Assembly (NCBI RefSeq): GCF_001541925.1
Contig: NZ_LQMW01000023.1
Location: 1 to 64,000, forward strand
Length of the DNA: 64,000 nt
Direction: 5' to 3'
Source of the DNA: Nitrosopumilus sp. Nsub
GTDB lineage: Archaea; Thermoproteota; Nitrososphaeria; Nitrososphaerales; Nitrosopumilaceae
Under the pieces are notes generated by a model. It did not search any database and was not told where the DNA came from. It saw only the letters and a program-made list of their open reading frames with translations. A program made the position numbers and the translations under genes. Below, in pieces: positions 1 through 7,840 of the stretch; positions within the stretch are counted from its first letter, which is position 1; every line of letters begins with the position of its first letter.

Positions 1-1
1 A

Positions 2-928
2 ATGACGACAAAAAACATCAAAACAATATTGTTTGTATCTCTAGCTGCAATCATGGTGCTCTCCATTTCTGGATTGAGTATGGTTGATGCAGCTCCAAAT
101 GAGAATGCAAGTGATGTAGCAAAAGATAGACACAACTACAAAGTAGAGGTACTTTCTAAAACTCTTGTCAGTGAAGAAATGATTAATGGTGTAAAAGTTA
201 CACATTTCAAACAACAAATCAAACAAACTGATTTTCCAACAGTCGCAGATTTTAAAGAATTAAACAAAGAATACTTTACAACTTTAGAAGCTGAACTAGG
301 TGAAAAAGAGGGTAAAAAACTATCAAATGAATTAGTTGCAGAATTTGCAAAGAATATCAAAAATGCTCCAGAAGTTTCTGAGATTGAAACTGTTAAAATC
401 GGCAGTCACTCAATAACTTTTGAAAAATTTACTAGAGATCTTCCTTCAACATGGGGAGCTCAAAAAGATCCGATTAATTTGGTCTTTTATGATAACGGAG
501 CAGGCTCTACTGTAAATTCTAGAATTGACAACAATGCTCCACATAGTTGGCATGCTGCATCTGGCGGTCTACAATGGACTTTCATAGATGAAACTGCTCA
601 TGGTGGCTCTGCATATTGGTCATTTGGATATGGATATGAGGAAGGATCCTATATTGATAGATACCATGTAAGAATCTTCAATGGTGGGGATGACACTCAC
701 TCAGGTGGATTTGATAAATGGTCAGTAGGTGCAGTTCATAGAGAAAACTGTACTCCATCATGTCATACTCACTATACAAATAGTTGGGAAACTGCTGAAA
801 ATCATTTAGCAGGAGATTTGGCAAATACTAGTGGAATTGGAGTAGTAAGTTCAATCAATATAGGAAATGCTGGAAACTATCAAGGTATCTACAACAACGG
901 CTATGCCGCACTAATTCAAGTACAATAA
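2..928 (+). CDS. Secreted protein of unknown function (paralogue of 2044..2955)
   Basis: Predicted exported protein, 308 aa. Residues 1-30 are a signal peptide (basic start, hydrophobic core, small residues around VDAA). Residues 40-130 are charged and helical, like a propeptide. Residues 150-305 form a Gly/Trp/His/Asp-rich domain with the motifs KDPINLVFYD, HVRIFNGGDDTHS and WSVGAVHRE, and Cys250/Cys254 in NCTPSCHTH. The same architecture and motifs occur in the protein encoded convergently at 2044..2955, so this is a gene pair. The conserved His, Asp and Trp suggest an enzyme or a metal or ligand binder, but I do not recognise the family. The window starts one base before the ATG, so the promoter is not visible. 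Confidence 0.85.
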   Translation: MTTKNIKTILFVSLAAIMVLSISGLSMVDAAPNENASDVAKDRHNYKVEVLSKTLVSEEMINGVKVTHFKQQIKQTDFPTVADFKELNKEYFTTLEAELGEKEGKKLSNELVAEFAKNIKNAPEVSEIETVKIGSHSITFEKFTRDLPSTWGAQKDPINLVFYDNGAGSTVNSRIDNNAPHSWHAASGGLQWTFIDETAHGGSAYWSFGYGYEEGSYIDRYHVRIFNGGDDTHSGGFDKWSVGAVHRENCTPSCHTHYTNSWETAENHLAGDLANTSGIGVVSSINIGNAGNYQGIYNNGYAALIQVQ

Positions 929-957
929 AATGTACTATTTTTTTCTTTTTTATTAAT

Positions 958-1206
958 ATGAAATTAAAAAATCACCCAAAATTAATTGGGATTTCTCTTA
1001 TTATTGGCAGTATACCTCTTTTTTCTTTTTTTCTAATGATGTTCATTCCTGTAATTCTTCGACCCGAAGGATTAGCCGATGGAGAAATGATGTATATATT
1101 ACAAATATTCTTTTTTGATACTGCTTCTATTGTGTTTCATTATCCTGCATTTGTTTTAATCATTTTAGGAATTTACTTTTTAAGAAAAAAATCTGAGGTT
1201 CAATAA
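958..1206 (+). CDS. Small two-helix membrane protein
   Basis: Hypothetical membrane protein, 82 aa. There are two hydrophobic segments, about residues 10-32 and 52-74, separated by a short polar loop (RPEGLADGEM), and a positively charged tail (RKKSEVQ). It lies 29 bases after the secreted protein gene and may be cotranscribed with it. Other small membrane proteins of similar size lie nearby (1721..2014 and 5096..5338), which suggests a loose local family. No catalytic motif is visible. The ATG at 958 follows a pyrimidine-rich stretch without a clear Shine-Dalgarno sequence. Confidence 0.6.
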   Translation: MKLKNHPKLIGISLIIGSIPLFSFFLMMFIPVILRPEGLADGEMMYILQIFFFDTASIVFHYPAFVLIILGIYFLRKKSEVQ

Positions 1207-1262
1207 CCTTTTTTTATTTTTATTAATTTTTGATAGATATGTATCGTGGTGGAAATAAAGAC

Positions 1263-1484
1263 ATGAAAACAAAATCTAGTACATTAACAGCCATTGGTAC
1301 AATTTTAGTTAAGGCATATCTTGACGAAAAAAATAATCTACAATTTAAAACAGTATTTGGTGGATTTGATAAAAAATGTCCTCAAGAACTTAAAAAAAAT
1401 GAAATTATTGATGATATTTTCAAGCTTAATGATAAACTAAAGAAAAGATCCCAAAACAACTCTGATGATGAATATCAATCCTAA
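1263..1484 (+). CDS. Small hypothetical protein
   Basis: Unrecognised soluble protein, 73 aa from the ATG at 1263. The frame is open from a TTG at 1230, but the ATG gives the better start (MKTKSSTLTAIGTILVKAYL). The N-terminal half is mixed beta-like; the C-terminal half is Lys/Asp/Asn-rich (DKLKKRSQNN). No membrane segment, metal motif or known domain is seen. It is followed by two short hairpins (1521..1560). Confidence 0.5.
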   Translation: MKTKSSTLTAIGTILVKAYLDEKNNLQFKTVFGGFDKKCPQELKKNEIIDDIFKLNDKLKKRSQNNSDDEYQS

Positions 1485-1520
1485 TCAAGTAAAAAATTAA
1501 TAAGAAATTCATTGTGTGTG

Positions 1521-1560
1521 ACCAGACCCTGGTATTCATATTGGGCAGAATTTGGCCCAA
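1521..1560 (+). terminator. Two adjacent short hairpins after 1263..1484
   Basis: ACCAG(1521-1525)/CTGGT(1529-1533) and TTGGGC(1541-1546)/GCCCAA(1555-1560) form two small stem-loops between the gene ending at 1484 and the peptide gene at 1631. They could terminate the upstream gene or form part of the leader of the next. No T-run follows directly, so the role is uncertain. Confidence 0.35.
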
Positions 1561-1630
1561 CAATTTTCAATGTTTTGATTGTCTAGTTTAGTAGAACACT
1601 TTAAGACAATCATATTTGGAGAAAAAGAAA

Positions 1631-1765
1631 ATGAAAACTAGGCTCTTGATAATTGGAATATTCATGATGGGATTTGTTTTTCCTATAATGGCACAAGAAT
1701 CTAATCTTGTAGGTGACAGTTCAGTGGATTTTGATTGTGTTTTTGGTGAGAATTCTACGTATTGA
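1631..1765 (+). CDS. Short exported peptide with MKTRLL leader
   Basis: A 44-aa product. Residues 1-21 look like a signal peptide (MKTRLLIIG, hydrophobic run, FPIMAQE with a plausible cleavage after Ala), leaving a mature peptide of about 23 residues with one Cys. A purine-rich GGAGAAAAAG lies just before the ATG. The leader closely resembles those at 4844..5017 (MKTRLLIII) and of the serpin at 3500 (MKTRILVLL), and the upstream TTTGGAGA is shared with 4844, pointing to duplicated expression or export segments. It overlaps the end of the opposite-strand gene 1721..2014 by 45 bases. It may be a truncated descendant of a longer exported protein. Confidence 0.45.
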   Translation: MKTRLLIIGIFMMGFVFPIMAQESNLVGDSSVDFDCVFGENSTY

Positions 1766-2014
1766 ATGAATTGTGAAACCAAGTATGCCCCAAAATATTA
1801 CACTAACAACAGTTCGTAGAATCATTATTTGATCCTGTAGTAACGCATCACCCATATCATTTGCAAAATAAAGCAAGGACGGAGGAATGAATAAATGTTC
1901 TACTGGCCAATTCAATAATGTGTAAATTATGTATTCTCCTGATTTTTCCATAGATATGTTATTTAGAATTGAAACAACAAATCCGTAGACTAGAAATGCT
2001 ATGATTATTTTCAT
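1721..2014 (-). CDS. Small membrane protein
   Basis: Hypothetical protein, 97 aa, with an N-terminal hydrophobic helix (about residues 1-18), a second weaker one around 30-52, and a third at about 66-86 (VVSVIFWGILGFTI). The tail is basic (RRILTKNTIKIH). Its gene ends inside the 1631..1765 reading frame on the other strand and starts 30 bases from the 3' end of the secreted protein gene at 2044..2955, so it could be the downstream member of that minus-strand unit. No known family is recognised. Confidence 0.5.
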   Translation of the reverse strand: MKIIIAFLVYGFVVSILNNISMEKSGEYIIYTLLNWPVEHLFIPPSLLYFANDMGDALLQDQIMILRTVVSVIFWGILGFTIHSIRRILTKNTIKIH

Positions 2015-2043
2015 ATCTTAAAAAAAATAATGTGGTGGAGTAT

Positions 2044-2955
2044 TTATGTCAGCTCGATTAGACGTGCAACGCCGTTATTGTATTCGCCTTGCCAGTAACC
2101 TGAATTTCCTTGATTGTATGTTCCAACATTCCCTACACCAGTTTGACCGACCAGATCATTCCTAAGCTCGGATTCAGCATTTTCCCAAGAATCAATCTCA
2201 TGACATAGACACAAAGTATTCCATGTTTCTTGATGTGCAGTACCTACAGACCAATAATCGTAAACACTGTGTGTGTCATAATCTCCGCCAAACAAACGTA
2301 CATGTTCTCTTTGACCTACAATGTTTCCTTTGTACTGTTGATGATCACTTTGTACCCAATCCAAAGTTCCTCCATGAGGCACATTGTTGATTAGAACATA
2401 TTGTTGTGGTGATACTCCATCCCCACCCCAATTATTGTCTGCGTAGGAATCAATAACAGTATCTGTTTGAGAGGTAGTAGCATCTTCATAAAAGACCATG
2501 TTTACTGGATCTTTTGCATTTCCCATTGGTGAATCATATGATTCATCTCCAAATAGAATAGAATGATCTCCTACTCTAACCATATTTACGGTCATTACAT
2601 CAGGTCTATTGTCAACTGTTTGCTTCAATTCTGCCTTTAGCTCTTCTACCTTCATTTCACCTCTCTTTCCGAAATTAGAGGTTAGCCAATCATAGTATTT
2701 TTGATTGTCTTCAACTAATTCTTCAAAGGTTGGAAGTTCTTTGGCTTTGATAGTTACCTCTAATCGCTGAACTTTAGTATCGCCAGAATAATACACATTC
2801 TTTACTTCACTGGAAAGAATTTCTGCAGTGTATCTTTTAGGAGACTCTATCTCTGCTGCATTCACTTGTACTGCGTTCAGGACAATAGAACTAGTAACAA
2901 GTATGCCCGCAATGATTGACATCAATGCAATTGTTTTTGTTGTTTTCGTAGTCAT
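2044..2955 (-). CDS. Secreted protein of unknown function (paralogue of 2..928)
   Basis: Predicted exported protein, 303 aa from the ATG at 2955. This start matches the MTTK start of the paralogue; an upstream in-frame start at 2997 would add 14 residues before the signal peptide. A signal peptide ends near NAAE. A charged helical region follows, then a Gly/Trp/His-rich domain with KDPVNMVFYED, HVRLFGGDYDTHS, WSVGTAHQE and a C-x-C pair (LCLCHE). The motif order is identical to 2..928, but the sequences have diverged well beyond a recent duplication. The family is not recognised; conservation of DTHS and WSVG with a following His suggests a functional site. Confidence 0.85.
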   Translation of the reverse strand: MTTKTTKTIALMSIIAGILVTSSIVLNAVQVNAAEIESPKRYTAEILSSEVKNVYYSGDTKVQRLEVTIKAKELPTFEELVEDNQKYYDWLTSNFGKRGEMKVEELKAELKQTVDNRPDVMTVNMVRVGDHSILFGDESYDSPMGNAKDPVNMVFYEDATTSQTDTVIDSYADNNWGGDGVSPQQYVLINNVPHGGTLDWVQSDHQQYKGNIVGQREHVRLFGGDYDTHSVYDYWSVGTAHQETWNTLCLCHEIDSWENAESELRNDLVGQTGVGNVGTYNQGNSGYWQGEYNNGVARLIELT

Positions 2956-2997
2956 TATTAATTTCCATAATTGGAAATCATAAAAGAATTTAGTCAA

Positions 2998-3499
2998 TCC
3001 AGATTGAGCTAATTCTTATATTCAAAACATTAAATTTTCATGCCAAGTGCAAAGAAATTGTAGGAAATGATCAATTAGAAAAATTTGTGAAAAAAATTTC
3101 TTTCGTCATTCCAAAATTAACATCTGTCATAACTGCCTGGCAGCGAAGCAGTTTATCAAATACAACACAACCACACCATAATTGCTAGAAGGTGACTTTC
3201 AAATTATAAAGAAAATGCAAGTATCGATACTTTGATTTTTTTTTAACTGAAATATCTGCACTTGTGTTTGTTACCAACAATCTAAAATACATAAGTTCAT
3301 CTATAATCGTCTTTTTACGGTGTAGTAACACGATAATGTCAGAACAAATTTTGATAAAACAAGGCATATTCTAGATGGCTAAAATTATAGAAAATGGAAA
3401 TTATGTTTAAATCTTCAACAGATCACTAAACCAAACCTGTTAGGATTTGCTACAATGGATTAGAAGTACTTATGAATGTCATGTCTTTAGCTTGAATAA
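2998..3499. other. Intergenic region between secreted protein and serpin genes
   Basis: About 500 bases of AT-rich DNA between divergent genes. It should carry the promoters of both. A short inverted repeat (AACTGC...GCAGTT, about 3131-3154) is the only structure seen. A 60-codon open frame on the minus strand (3185..3367) lacks a credible protein signature and is not called. Confidence 0.5.
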
Positions 3500-4798
3500 T
3501 TGAAAACTAGAATTCTAGTACTGCTTATTGCAATTATTTCAACAGGCATCATTGCAATCATTACATCAACTGTATTGTATAGTTCAAACAATGCCGGTGA
3601 CGGGGAAAAATTCCTGGAAGAAAATGACGAATTGAGATCAAATCCTATGTTTGACGATCTGCTCAAGGCGGATTCGCTTAATTTTTCTGATCATGCTTCG
3701 TTAAGTTCTAATAACTTTGGTTTCAAATTTTACAAACATCTATCTGATTCTGATGAAAACTTGTTTTTTTCGCCCATTAGCATTGATATTGTTTTTGCAA
3801 TAATCTATGAAGCTGCACAAGGTGAGACTAGAGAAAACATGCATCAGATATTTGCATTTGAACAAGATTCGGAAAAAAGGCGACTAGTTTACAAAAATAC
3901 AATTCAAAACCTAAACCAGAAAAATCATGACTTTGAATTAAGTGTCAAAAATGGGATATGGGTTTCAGACATGTATGAGCTAAATCCTGAATATGCAAAA
4001 ATAGTAACAAATGACTATGCTGCATCCTCTCAAAATGTTGACTTTGTCTCCAATGAAGGCGTTCAAACCATAAATCAGTGGGTCAAAGAAAACACTAACG
4101 GTAAAATCGAAGAAATTTTTGAAGACAACAGCACTGGACCGCTAACTTTGATGGCTGCAACTAACACAGTTTACTTTAATGGGCTATGGGAAAAACAATT
4201 TCCTGCTGGGAAGACATATGAAAGGGAATTTTTTGTCACTCCTGACAATGTACAAATGATAGATATGATGAAGATTAAAAATCACCATTTTAATTATTAT
4301 GAAGACGATGCAGTAAAAATTGTTGAACTTCCTTACAAGGGTAACAGGGCATCCATGTATCTTTTACAATCCTTTGAAATGCATAATCTAAAACAATTAG
4401 AAGGCAATCTGACTGCAAATTATTTCAATGATCTAAAATCCAAGCTATCTGAAAAAATGGTATCAGTGATCATTCCAAAGTTTTCAATGGAGATGGATTA
4501 CGATCTCAGAGAAATTCTAAAAGAAATGGGGATGACTCATCCATTTTCCAAGGAATTATCTGATCTAAGTGGAATGGCAAATTATCGGGGCATCTTCATA
4601 GATGAAGCAGTCCACAAGACTGCAATTGATCTTCATGAGTTGGGAACAGAGGCCGCTGCTGCAACTGGAGTGATGGCCGAATTACAATCTGGTCCTCCAT
4701 ACAGGTTTTATGGCAATCACCCTTTTGTCTACATTATACAAGATCATGAAACTGATCAAATATTGTTCATGGGGCGATTTGTTAATCCTGAACACTGA
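3500..4798 (+). CDS. Serpin (serine/cysteine protease inhibitor), membrane-anchored or secreted
   Basis: Full-length serpin, 432 aa. A hydrophobic segment at residues 5-27 acts as signal peptide or anchor, placing the inhibitor outside the membrane. The serpin core runs from about residue 65 to the end, with NTVYFNGLWEKQFP, the hinge GTEAAAATG (residues 382-390) and HPFVYIIQDHETDQILFMGRFVNP. An intact Ala-rich hinge is the mark of inhibitory serpins. Counting from Gly382 as P15 puts Gln396-Ser397 at P1-P1'. The start is TTG at 3500; an ATG at 3481 meets a stop after four codons. Serpins are sporadic in archaea. The neighbours are also exported proteins. Confidence 0.93.
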   Translation: MKTRILVLLIAIISTGIIAIITSTVLYSSNNAGDGEKFLEENDELRSNPMFDDLLKADSLNFSDHASLSSNNFGFKFYKHLSDSDENLFFSPISIDIVFAIIYEAAQGETRENMHQIFAFEQDSEKRRLVYKNTIQNLNQKNHDFELSVKNGIWVSDMYELNPEYAKIVTNDYAASSQNVDFVSNEGVQTINQWVKENTNGKIEEIFEDNSTGPLTLMAATNTVYFNGLWEKQFPAGKTYEREFFVTPDNVQMIDMMKIKNHHFNYYEDDAVKIVELPYKGNRASMYLLQSFEMHNLKQLEGNLTANYFNDLKSKLSEKMVSVIIPKFSMEMDYDLREILKEMGMTHPFSKELSDLSGMANYRGIFIDEAVHKTAIDLHELGTEAAAATGVMAELQSGPPYRFYGNHPFVYIIQDHETDQILFMGRFVNPEH

Positions 4799-4804
4799 AA
4801 CTGT

Positions 4805-4823
4805 AAAGTCAAAAAATGACTTT
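4805..4823 (+). terminator. Hairpin after the serpin gene
   Basis: AAAGTCA (4805-4811) and TGACTTT (4817-4823) form a 7-bp stem with an A-rich loop, starting 6 bases after the serpin stop codon. Position and shape fit a 3'-end hairpin. Confidence 0.4.
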
Positions 4824-4843
4824 GTTTATGTTTGGAGAGGAAA

Positions 4844-5017
4844 ATGAAGACTAGACTTTTGATAATTATTGGAATTTTACTATCTCTTGTCATTATCATA
4901 ATTTTTACTTCATCCTTCACTATTTTTGGTTCATTGTTATTTCCATCAGAGCACTGCCCGGATTTAGGAATGAAAAAACTTTTGGGATTAGTTGATCCAA
5001 CCGCTGCATGTCTTTAG
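4844..5017 (+). CDS. Small exported/membrane peptide with MKTRLL leader
   Basis: 57 aa from the ATG at 4844, preceded by a good Shine-Dalgarno sequence GGAGAGG (4834-4840); this favours ATG over an in-frame TTG at 4832. The N-terminal 30 residues are a single hydrophobic segment; the remainder (FPSEHCPDLGMKKLLGLVDPTAACL) has two Cys. The leader resembles those of 1631..1765 and the serpin. Function unknown; it may be cotranscribed with the serpin 45 bases upstream. Confidence 0.55.
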   Translation: MKTRLLIIIGILLSLVIIIIFTSSFTIFGSLLFPSEHCPDLGMKKLLGLVDPTAACL

Positions 5018-5095
5018 AATTTAGATTGAAGAAGGGTATTTTTATCATAAATGTGAATTACATCAGCACATATCATTTCATTCTGATTCATTTCT

Positions 5096-5338
5096 TCATA
5101 CTCTTGTTTTATCAATTCCCTTTTTCAATAACCAGATACCAGGGATGAAAAATATCAAAAAGAAAATCACTTGAACAAATAATACGGTGTGACTTGCAAT
5201 CTCATGCAACATTTCTGTAAATACTCCGCCTACTGTATGATGTAAGATCATCAATGCAATAGGATAAAAAAAGTAACTTGACACACCAATTAAACCAATT
5301 CCACAAAATACAAAAAGATAGAATTTCTTATTTGTCAT
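5096..5338 (-). CDS. Small two-helix membrane protein
   Basis: 80 aa from the ATG at 5338; the frame stays open further upstream to 5410, but MTNKKFYLFV is the better start, with Lys residues before the first helix. Hydrophobic segments span about residues 5-30 and 48-70, ending in a basic LLKKGIDKTRV. It resembles 958..1206 in size, spacing of the two helices and basic tail (LRKKSEVQ against LKKGIDK), so the two may be distant relatives. No function can be assigned. Confidence 0.55.
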   Translation of the reverse strand: MTNKKFYLFVFCGIGLIGVSSYFFYPIALMILHHTVGGVFTEMLHEIASHTVLFVQVIFFLIFFIPGIWLLKKGIDKTRV

Positions 5339-5370
5339 GTTCAGAAAACAGTTTAGAAAAATAAAAAAGG

Positions 5371-5508
5371 TTAGTTGGCAATATGCCAAGCTATTACGTA
5401 AGTGTCCCACCAGATAACAGGTGCTGTATAGGATAGAATTTCAGGGTTTGGTTCATGTTGTTGAGAATTGAAGTTGGTGTAAGATGTTACAACTCCTTGT
5501 GCTCTCAT
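5371..5508 (-). CDS. Short open frame, possibly remnant of a larger gene
   Basis: A 45-aa frame (start MRAQGVVTSYTNFN, end WWDTYVIAWHIAN) with low-complexity-free, protein-like composition (Trp, Tyr, His, Pro). The frame is also open for 15 codons upstream of the ATG without another start (LFAFGCSNGE), which would suit the 3' remnant of a longer protein. GGTGAG sits directly before the ATG. No family recognised; it may be a real short protein or a decayed fragment. Confidence 0.35.
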   Translation of the reverse strand: MRAQGVVTSYTNFNSQQHEPNPEILSYTAPVIWWDTYVIAWHIAN

Positions 5509-5620
5509 CTCACCATTACTGCATCCAAATGCAAAAAGGTGTATTTGTAATCAAATCATATCAAGAGATGCTTAAGATGGTTGAAATGATAGGTTCTTGA
5601 AAACCCTATAACTTCTACAC

Positions 5621-5904
5621 TCCTAAATTAGGCCCTAAATTAGCCTAATTTTTCCCTAAATTAGCCTAAACCAAACCTAATTTAGCCTACTTTGCCCTAA
5701 ATTAGCCTAAATTAGGATTAAATTTAGCCTAAACCTTAAAACACGCACGATTTTTTTAGCCTAATTTTAACTAAATTTAATTAAATTTAGCCTAAACCAA
5801 ACCTATTTTCCCTAATTTTTTCCTAAATTAGGCCCTAAATTAGGCCCTAAATTAGCCTAATTTTTCCCCTATTTTCCCCTATTTCTTCATTAATCTTTCC
5901 CTAA
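5621..5904. repeat. Cluster of CCTAAATTAG/TTAGCCTAA short repeats upstream of purC
   Basis: About 280 bases built almost wholly from variants of CCTAAATTAG, GGCCCTAAATTA and TTAGCCTAA in both orientations. A segment of roughly 35 bases at 5621 recurs at 5821 with one additional 12-base GGCCCTAAATTA unit, and AGCCTAAACCAAACCTA occurs near 5663 and 5788. No coding frame is present. The cluster ends about 145 bases before the purC start codon. Expansion by slippage or unequal recombination is likely; a binding array or a replication/segregation element is possible. Confidence 0.8.
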
Positions 5905-6048
5905 ACTGAAATTAAAGTAAATTAAGTTAGAATAATTTATTTGATCAAAAATCAATTTTGAGAAATTTTTAACAATTGTTTCAAAATATTTAGAATTTGC
6001 ATTTCATATCCCCAGCAGTTAAATTTCATCAATATCTATCAAAATTAC

Positions 6049-6873
6049 GTGAAATTTCTAACTAGTGGCAAAGTAAAGGATCTATATGATGTGGATGAAA
6101 ATACACTACTTTTCAAATTCTCTAACCGCGTTTCTGCATATGATGTAAAATTTAAACAAGATATTCCAAAAAAGGGGGAAGTTTTGTGCCATTTTGCTGA
6201 ATTTTGGTTCAATAAACTAGATGTCTCAAATCATTTCATAAAACGAGAATCAGATACCGAAATTTCAGTCAAAAAAATGCAGATGATTCCTATGGAATGT
6301 GTGGTTCGAGGATATTTTTATGGCAGTTTAATTAGTCGATGGAAAAATGGTGATGTCAAATTACCTGAAAATACTGATACTCAAATGGCTGCAAAATTAA
6401 CTGAGCCTTTTTTTGATCCGACTACAAAGTCTGAACATGACATTCCCATTGATAAGTCAAAAGCATTAGAAATGAATTTAGTTTCTGAACAACAATACTC
6501 TTGGTTAGAGAAAACATCCATTGATATCTATAATCAAATGGCTACTGTTGCTGATGATGCTGGTTTTATTTTAGCTGATTTAAAATTGGAATTTGGTATT
6601 TTAGATGGTAAGATTGTTTTAGGTGATTCAATTGGTCCTGATGAATATAGATTATGGCCAAAAGATACCTTTGAGGTTGGAAAAATTCAAGAATCTTACG
6701 ACAAACAAATCTTACGTGATTGGTTAACTGAAAATGGTTATCAAAAACAATTCGAAGATGATCGAAATAACGGAAAAGAACCCGTTGCCCCTGAAATCCC
6801 ATCAGAAATTATTCAAACAATTACTCAACGATACATAATTGCGTATGAGAAATTAACTGGATTATCTCTTTAG
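6049..6873 (+). CDS. purC: Phosphoribosylaminoimidazole-succinocarboxamide synthase (SAICAR synthetase)
   Basis: Cytosolic enzyme of de novo purine synthesis: joins aspartate to CAIR using ATP to make SAICAR. 274 aa, usual length for the longer PurC form. Family signatures are visible: N-terminal SGKVKDLYDVD and FSNRVSAYDVKF (nucleotide-binding part), MECVVRGYFYGS, SEHDIPI, and ILADLKLEFG followed by GDSIGPDEYRLWP near residues 205-220. The start is GTG at 6049 (MKFLTSGKVKDLY). It stands alone between long intergenic regions; purK lies at the far end of this window, so purine genes are not clustered here. Confidence 0.97.
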   Translation: MKFLTSGKVKDLYDVDENTLLFKFSNRVSAYDVKFKQDIPKKGEVLCHFAEFWFNKLDVSNHFIKRESDTEISVKKMQMIPMECVVRGYFYGSLISRWKNGDVKLPENTDTQMAAKLTEPFFDPTTKSEHDIPIDKSKALEMNLVSEQQYSWLEKTSIDIYNQMATVADDAGFILADLKLEFGILDGKIVLGDSIGPDEYRLWPKDTFEVGKIQESYDKQILRDWLTENGYQKQFEDDRNNGKEPVAPEIPSEIIQTITQRYIIAYEKLTGLSL

Positions 6874-7228
6874 ATAACTTCTATACGTAATGTTGACTGT
6901 TAGCTAACTTTCAACTCTAATATTGATTTTCATATTATCTTAATTCCATCTCCATATGGCATATTTGGCAACATATGTTTTGAAATCTCATTTTTTTCAT
7001 ATTTTTTTAACCCCTACAACATTACTCAATGTGGTACTAACAATTATCAAATGCTATTATAATGATTATAGTGCTACTATATTATTTAGATATATTACAA
7101 TAGTTTTCGTAGCATAGTGTATTTTTTAGAATTGGTACTAAGTTTATTAAAGTAAACAAAAATTGATGCGATTAGACAAAAAAATATGATACAAGGATCT
7201 TTTAGATCAGATTAAAATCAATTCTTGT
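6874..7228. other. Intergenic region upstream of HTH regulator
   Basis: 355 bases, very AT-rich. No credible gene, tRNA or repeat seen. It should hold the promoter of the regulator at 7229, whose leader contains a run of near-identical AT words (ATATTATTTAGATATATTA around 7078-7096). Confidence 0.5.
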
Positions 7229-7732
7229 ATGTCTACATTATTAGAAAAAGAGATTAAAGTAAATCGTATTGTTACTACGAGCACAGATGATGCACGTGCA
7301 ATTGAAGACCCTGCACGAGCAAAAATAGTAGAAATTCTATATCGACAGACAATGTCTGCTGATCAAATATCCACTTCACTAAAAAAACACGGATTCAAAA
7401 AAGCACTAACTACAGTAAGACATCATTTGGAAATTTTAAAAAATTCTGGATTAATTGAAATTGCAAGAATTGAAGAATCTAGAGGTGCTATCACTAAATT
7501 TTACAGCACTTCTACAAAACTCTTAGATTTTCAAACACCTGAAAACTTTGATTCAACATATTCGAAAATCATTGATAATACATCTGAGAAAATTGAAAAG
7601 ATTCTCAAATCTCTTGGACCCAAAACTGGTAAATCTAAGGGTAAGAAATCTACTGAATATTCCCAATACTTGGTAATGGAAATTATGAATAGAGCAATGA
7701 CTAATGTGCTTGAAAAATCCAATAAAAAATAA
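7229..7732 (+). CDS. ArsR-like winged-helix transcriptional regulator
   Basis: Probable DNA-binding regulator, 167 aa. Residues 20-95 form a winged helix: AIEDPARAKIVEILYRQ, then the helix-turn-helix MSADQISTSLKKHGFKKALTTVRHHLEILKNSGLIEIARI and a wing ending at AITKFYST. The C-terminal 70 residues are a helical, Lys-rich extension (SLGPKTGKSKGKK) that may serve dimerisation. No Cys metal-sensing site typical of classical ArsR is present. Monocistronic; possible targets include itself or the flavoprotein gene 108 bases downstream. Such ArsR-like factors are abundant in Thaumarchaeota. Confidence 0.85.
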   Translation: MSTLLEKEIKVNRIVTTSTDDARAIEDPARAKIVEILYRQTMSADQISTSLKKHGFKKALTTVRHHLEILKNSGLIEIARIEESRGAITKFYSTSTKLLDFQTPENFDSTYSKIIDNTSEKIEKILKSLGPKTGKSKGKKSTEYSQYLVMEIMNRAMTNVLEKSNKK

Positions 7733-7840
7733 TTTGTATTGTTTTTTATTTTGCGATCTATTCATTCTTTCATTGTTAAATCAAAATACTCAAAATTTTG
7801 ATAAAAATATGACAAATTTTGCATATCCAAACTTTATTTT

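Noticed and set aside
3185-3367. 60-codon minus-strand frame
   Set aside because: No motif, poor start, AT-rich low-value composition; more likely chance.
5621-5904. Replication origin in the repeat cluster
   Set aside because: No cdc6/orc1 gene nearby, and the words do not match origin-box patterns I know; kept only as a repeat cluster.
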